Assembly: GCF_024323335.1 (NCBI RefSeq)
Contig: NC_066581.1
Coordinates: forward strand, 223,267,039-223,331,038
Source of the DNA: Lathyrus oleraceus
Taxonomy: Eukaryota > Streptophyta > Magnoliopsida > Fabales > Fabaceae
Length of the DNA stretch: 64,000 bases
Direction of reading: 5' to 3'
Shown: piece by piece, positions 59,644 through 64,000 of the stretch
Numbering within the stretch: the first letter of the stretch is position 1
Layout of the letters: every line of letters starts with the position of its first letter
The notes under the pieces: generated by a model
Database searches by the model: none
What the model saw: only the letters and a program-made list of their open reading frames with translations
What the model was told of the DNA's origin: nothing
Translations under genes and position numbers: made by a program

Positions 59644-61480
59644 ATGAGTCCTCTATTTTTGTTATCTTCTTTCGCTGCTCCTGGATACATCTCCTTTGTA
59701 TCCTCAACGTGTGTAGCTTTGGGATAGGGTTTGATATCCCTGATGATTTATTTTCATTTTTTGCTCAGGTTGCTCCCAAGCTGAGTTCCCCAGTAGGATT
59801 TACCCTCCTTGTTGAGATGTTATGTCGGATGTCCGTTCATGATTCTTTGACCTGTTTGTGTTAGATATGTCTGTCTGTCAGCATTAATCATACACAAATC
59901 ATGCATATACATGCACAATCATAGCATTCAGATATTCATGATAGCATTCTTTGCCATATATCTTTGTTTGTTATCTCCTGCTATTGGTGAGATGTTCTTC
60001 CCCAAGCAGATGTTTGAGTCTAATCTCTCCATATAGAGTCAGCTTCGTAGGCAGAAAGTGTCTATCTTTCCTTCTTTCTTCCCCACTGAGTTATGTCCTC
60101 ATGGATGATTATTGTTTCAGTTTCCTCCCCAATTGTGTATTGGGATGGAATTGCTCCCCTGAGTTATATCCTCATTGGGTTGAGTCTTGTTTGATTGTGT
60201 CCTTCTAGTTTGTTCCTAGATTGATTCCTATCTTGTTATCCCTTGCAGTTCCCTGTGGTTTCGGTTCTTCAATTGCTCAGTAACCAGTTACTGTTCATTC
60301 TTTCCCCAGCGGGTTTTTGTGGCTTTCTAGCCAGTAACCGGTAGTTGTAAGTCCTATTTCTGTGGTTGTCTACCCAGTAATTGGTAATGTAATCCCCTCT
60401 TTGATTGGTTGTCTTTACCCAGTAACCGGTATTGATACTCCTTCATTTTCGAGTATTTCACCCAGTAACCGGTGATATATCTCCTGGATAATTGCTTTTG
60501 TTAGGCAATTTATCCCTTGTGAGTCATCTTTCATTTACCCTTTGTTTGGTAATAATTGTTTCTCCTTCTGATTGGTCATCATTATACACCCAGTAACCGG
60601 TATCCCGTTGTCCTTTCTTTTCGGTCGATTTATCCTTTATTAACCCAGTAACCAGTTGTGGATAATCTTCCATGCGAGTATGTTATCTATGTTATGACGG
60701 TAATAGATAATATATCTCATGCGCTCTTCATTTGAAGTCTTTGTTCTTCCCCAGTCGAGTAAGATTTGTATTTCCTTGCGAAATCGAATGCCCATCCTAT
60801 AAGTCGAGATTGCTTTTTCAGCCCTCCTTTCGGATGATGAGTGTCTTGGATATGTTCCCAATTCACGCCTGGTTGGTCACCTATTATATGCCCAGTAACC
60901 GGTATCCTTGGTGTTCCTTCCTTCTGCTCCCTATTATGACTTTTTGTCCCCTGTGGAGTCAAATTTCTTCCTGAGCATGTTGTTCTCTCACCCAGTAACT
61001 GGTGTTTTGATCACATGTCTCTTTCTTTGAGTTTATTACCCAGTAACCGGTAATATCTCGTTGTGTTTTTTCTCTCAGTTGAGTCCTTTGTGGACCTCCC
61101 CGTCTGAGTCCGGATTTCTATCTGATGTATCCTTTGCAGACAGTCTTGTTGTACTGGCATATTCCCTAATACATGCATCTTGGCGTCAGCTCGAGTCTTT
61201 CCATCGATTAATTTTCGTGGAATCCCTTCGTGCCTCCCAGAGTCTCTATCTCCCTAGTGAGTGTGTTATTCCTACAGATTTTTCAGTTTCTTCTGATTTC
61301 TTTTCCTTCGTGGCAATCATTCACCATGAAGATTCTATTTTGCATGCAGACATTTGCATCATGAGGTCTCTTAGGGACCAAAATTCGTCTCTTTATTATT
61401 ATTTAAGCCCATTCTAACTCGTCGAGACAAAGATTTTAACCTTCATATCTCCGGCTAGAATAACCTTAAATATGGGCATC
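59644..61480 (+). repeat. 3' UTR of element F with ACCCAGTAACCGGTA repeats
   Basis: This is host sequence into which element C inserted. Segments at 59990-60240 resemble the 3' UTR of element A at 2280-2480 (CTCTCCATATAGAGT and surroundings), so F belongs to the same sub-lineage. About ten copies of ACCCAGTAACCGGTA occur between 60280 and 61050 at irregular spacing. TTCCCCAG motifs complementary to the PBS are present (59787, 60000, 60302, 60749). It ends AAATATGGGCATC, comparable to the PPT of A. Confidence 0.7.
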
Positions 61481-64000
61481 TATAAGATCCTAATTTTGAC
61501 CCTAAGATCCCTCAAGGCATCATATCATTTCTCAGTGCATTGGCTCAAGGATCATAGCATGTTTGGCTCCTTAGCTCTAGGATTGGGACTTGTGTGAGTA
61601 GTTTGAGACCACCAAGAATGCTTGTATTGTATATTATTGCTTTTCTTACTTGTTTACTAACCAAAAGCACAAAAATATGTCACTAACTCTTTTTGTTTTA
61701 AAGCTCAAGTGATCATGTGATCCCATGCTCCTAGGAGGCTCCTAAGCTTAATGCAATGGCTAGATGAATATGAGAAAAAACATGACAATGGTCCACAAAT
61801 CTCCTAATAATCATATATGTCTCCCAAGTATCTCAATTTGCCAATTTGATCAAGATAACCCAAAGGGCTTGAGGATTGTTTCCCAAGGAAACCCTAATTC
61901 AACGGTGCCTTGCTCATGAAGCAACCTCAACTTATGATCAAAATTAATCAAGGGAAGTTATTTCATTCATTATTTTATGCATATATGAGCTTATTTGAGA
62001 AGTTGACCAGTTAAGTCATTTGACTAAACTGAGGATCACTGAGATACAAGTTTTGATGTGTTTTTCAAATGAATATAACCCCAAGATAAAAAATGTTCTT
62101 AAGAACCATATGAACAACTTTCTTGTTCATCAAAAATCCATTTTAATCTTGGAAGGTTATCATTCATTTCAAAACATTATAGGTCATTTTGACTGAAACC
62201 CTAATTTTGGGTCATCTTCCCAAGGACCTAACTTCCTTAATTTTCATGGTTTTGAGGTGAGACCAAATGAATTGGAAAGCTTGAGATTTCTAATTCAAAT
62301 GTTATGTTGCACAAAATTTCGTAATCCTAAAATAAATGCATGTGATAATACAAAACATTATAGGTCACATTGGACCTAAGTCATTGAATTTGAAAAAGTA
62401 CCCAATATCAAATGCCCATAACTTTATCATGGAAAATCAAAATGATGCAAAATTTGAGTCTAAATTGATCATATTGAAAAGATATAGAACTTGGATGTTG
62501 GAGGTTTTTCCATTTGAAGCTTGCATCATGCAAACAGAGGGGTTTGAATAGGCTTGCTTTTGGTGAAAATTTTCAAAGGGGGCTTAAACATGTTTTGTAC
62601 CTAAACTTTCACAGCCAGTTTTCATTAATTTCCAAATTCCAAATGAATTTTTGCCCAACATGACTTTTGTTCCTTATTTCAAGGGCATTCCAACCATTAC
62701 TCACAATGCTATTTTGGATTTACCATGTGTGAGTTTCGAAGAGCTTCTTCTTTATGTTCATTTTGACATTTCATGTTGAAACTTAATGTGCAAGCTGATT
62801 ACATCATATGTACACGTCCAATTCCATTTTAAATGAATTCAGCTTGGTTTTTCACCCATCATTGGGCCTCACATGCGCCTGTACAGGCCCATGCATCAAG
62901 TTTCAAATTGCCATGCACACGAGGGAATCATGAACTCAACCACATTTCAACTATAAATAAAGCTTCATTCTCACTCATTTGGTAACCCTTTGGAGACCTA
63001 CAGCACTGAAATCCCAACCAATACCAAAGGAATTTTCCAGATTTTTCTCTCATTTTCAAGCTTGAAATTCAACATCATTAGTTGATTTTCAAAGCTAAAT
63101 TCCTTAGCCTCTCATATCCATTACATCTCCAGAGTAAAAAGGAATCAAGATCTTGAAGAATTCGTGGCCTTAAGAGCTCCAATTCAGAGGTAGAACCTCA
63201 AACTTTTTGGATCTAAATCTTGCAATACAATGTAATATTCTCTTGTTTGTCTGGTTTTTTGAAGTCCTCACACTTGAGGCAAGCCAATGGTGGTTTCAAT
63301 TTTCCATTTCGTGCACTTTCAGTTTGAACACCATGATCTTCCACTTCACATTTCTCTCAAAATAGGAAGAGTGAGGAAGATCCATGGATACAGTGGTGAT
63401 GTACATCACATGAGCTTCAATTTGATGTCCTTGTTTTTCATTTTCGTTACAAAAAATTTCTCTGCAAGTGGTGGCCGGATTCTGGTATCTCACCGGAGAA
63501 GATGGTGGTTTCCACCACCATCACTACGTGTGCATCTTCCTAACCATTGGATTGCTTTGCCACGTTATAATCTTGTGCGTTCATTATATTTACTTCATTT
63601 TATGATTTATGTTGCGCGTTTGACTTATGTCCACCATGCGCCCTTGCATCGAGCCATCCATCCATGCCACGTCATTTAATGAATCTGATCATGTGGCGCT
63701 GGATTTTCCATCATTTCTATTTTTCATTTTATTTTCAGTTAATTCCTTTTATTTTCAAAAATTCATAAAAAATTATTTGAAGTCATAAAAATATGAGACC
63801 AATGCCCAAAAATTTCTTGAAAAATCTAGTTTCATATTTTGATGTTTAAATATTTTTGTGACTTCATTTAACATTTTTTGTGAATTATTTGGTTTTTAAT
63901 AGTTTTAATTCATTTTAAATTACTTTCTGATATTTGAAAAATCCAAAAATATTTTCCTAACACCTATGAATCATGATGAGTCAATGAAAAATAGTCTCAT
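61481..64000 (+). mobile_element. 3' LTR of element F (truncated by window end)
   Basis: The LTR appears to start TATAAGATCC just after the GGGCATC tract; a TG to TA change at the first dinucleotide is likely. A TATA box (TATAAATAA, 62952-62960) lies about 1.5 kb in. The sequence is AT-rich, with no repeat array and no credible coding frame. The end of the LTR lies outside the window. Confidence 0.65.
62952..62960 (+). promoter_or_regulatory. TATA box of element F LTR
   Basis: TATAAATAA is followed by a CTCACTC pyrimidine-rich stretch about 20 bases downstream, a common start-site context in plants. Confidence 0.55.

Overview
The window is plant nuclear repeat DNA. I see no intact host gene. 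It is almost entirely a nest of large Ty3/gypsy LTR retrotransposons of the Tat/Ogre type. Four features show this: very long LTRs, a PBS of the form TGGCGACTCTGCTGGGGA, a gag-pro frame separated from RT by a short GT-AG intron, and a second RNase H domain between the usual RNase H and integrase. Ogre elements of about 22 kb are typical of legumes of tribe Fabeae (pea, vetch, lentil), so such a genome is my best guess. I cannot name the species.

Layout. Element F (+) is the outermost host: its 3' UTR (59644-61480) and the start of its 3' LTR (61481-64000) lie at the right edge. Element C (+) sits in F. It has a split 5' LTR (6595-7007 and 29274-30164), a body (30165-38936) and a split 3' LTR (38937-44041 and 59220-59643). 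Element A (+; integrase tail, 3' UTR and 3' LTR, 198-6594) interrupts the 5' LTR of C and is itself entered by element E (LTR tail, 1-197). Element B (-), complete at 7008-29273, lies in the 5' LTR of C. Element D (-), 44042-59219, lies in the 3' LTR of C with a perfect CATAG duplication. A 2826-bp CACTA DNA transposon (44390-47215) lies in the 3' LTR of D with a TCT duplication and carries three exons of a captured purine-biosynthesis gene (PUR5/AIR synthetase).

Coding state. B keeps the full order ORF1, gag, protease, RT, RNase H, aRNase H, integrase. Its gag-pro-pol has six premature stops and no frameshift that I can find, and ORF1 has one further stop. C has lost protease, the end of the aRNase H and most of integrase. 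D keeps a 993-codon open gag-pro but has lost the RT core and most of integrase. In B and C, removing the pro-RT intron joins the two reading frames exactly.

Most interesting non-coding signals: (1) just after the pol stop of A, B, C and D lies a row of three or four small hairpins whose stems change in a compensatory way between elements; (2) the 3' UTRs of all five elements with a visible 3' UTR are full of sense-strand motifs complementary to the element's own PBS; (3) the transcribed part of the LTRs carries another covarying hairpin set with a conserved GCGAY loop; (4) a TACTAAC branch point plus 3' splice site precedes gag in C and D, suggesting a leader intron.
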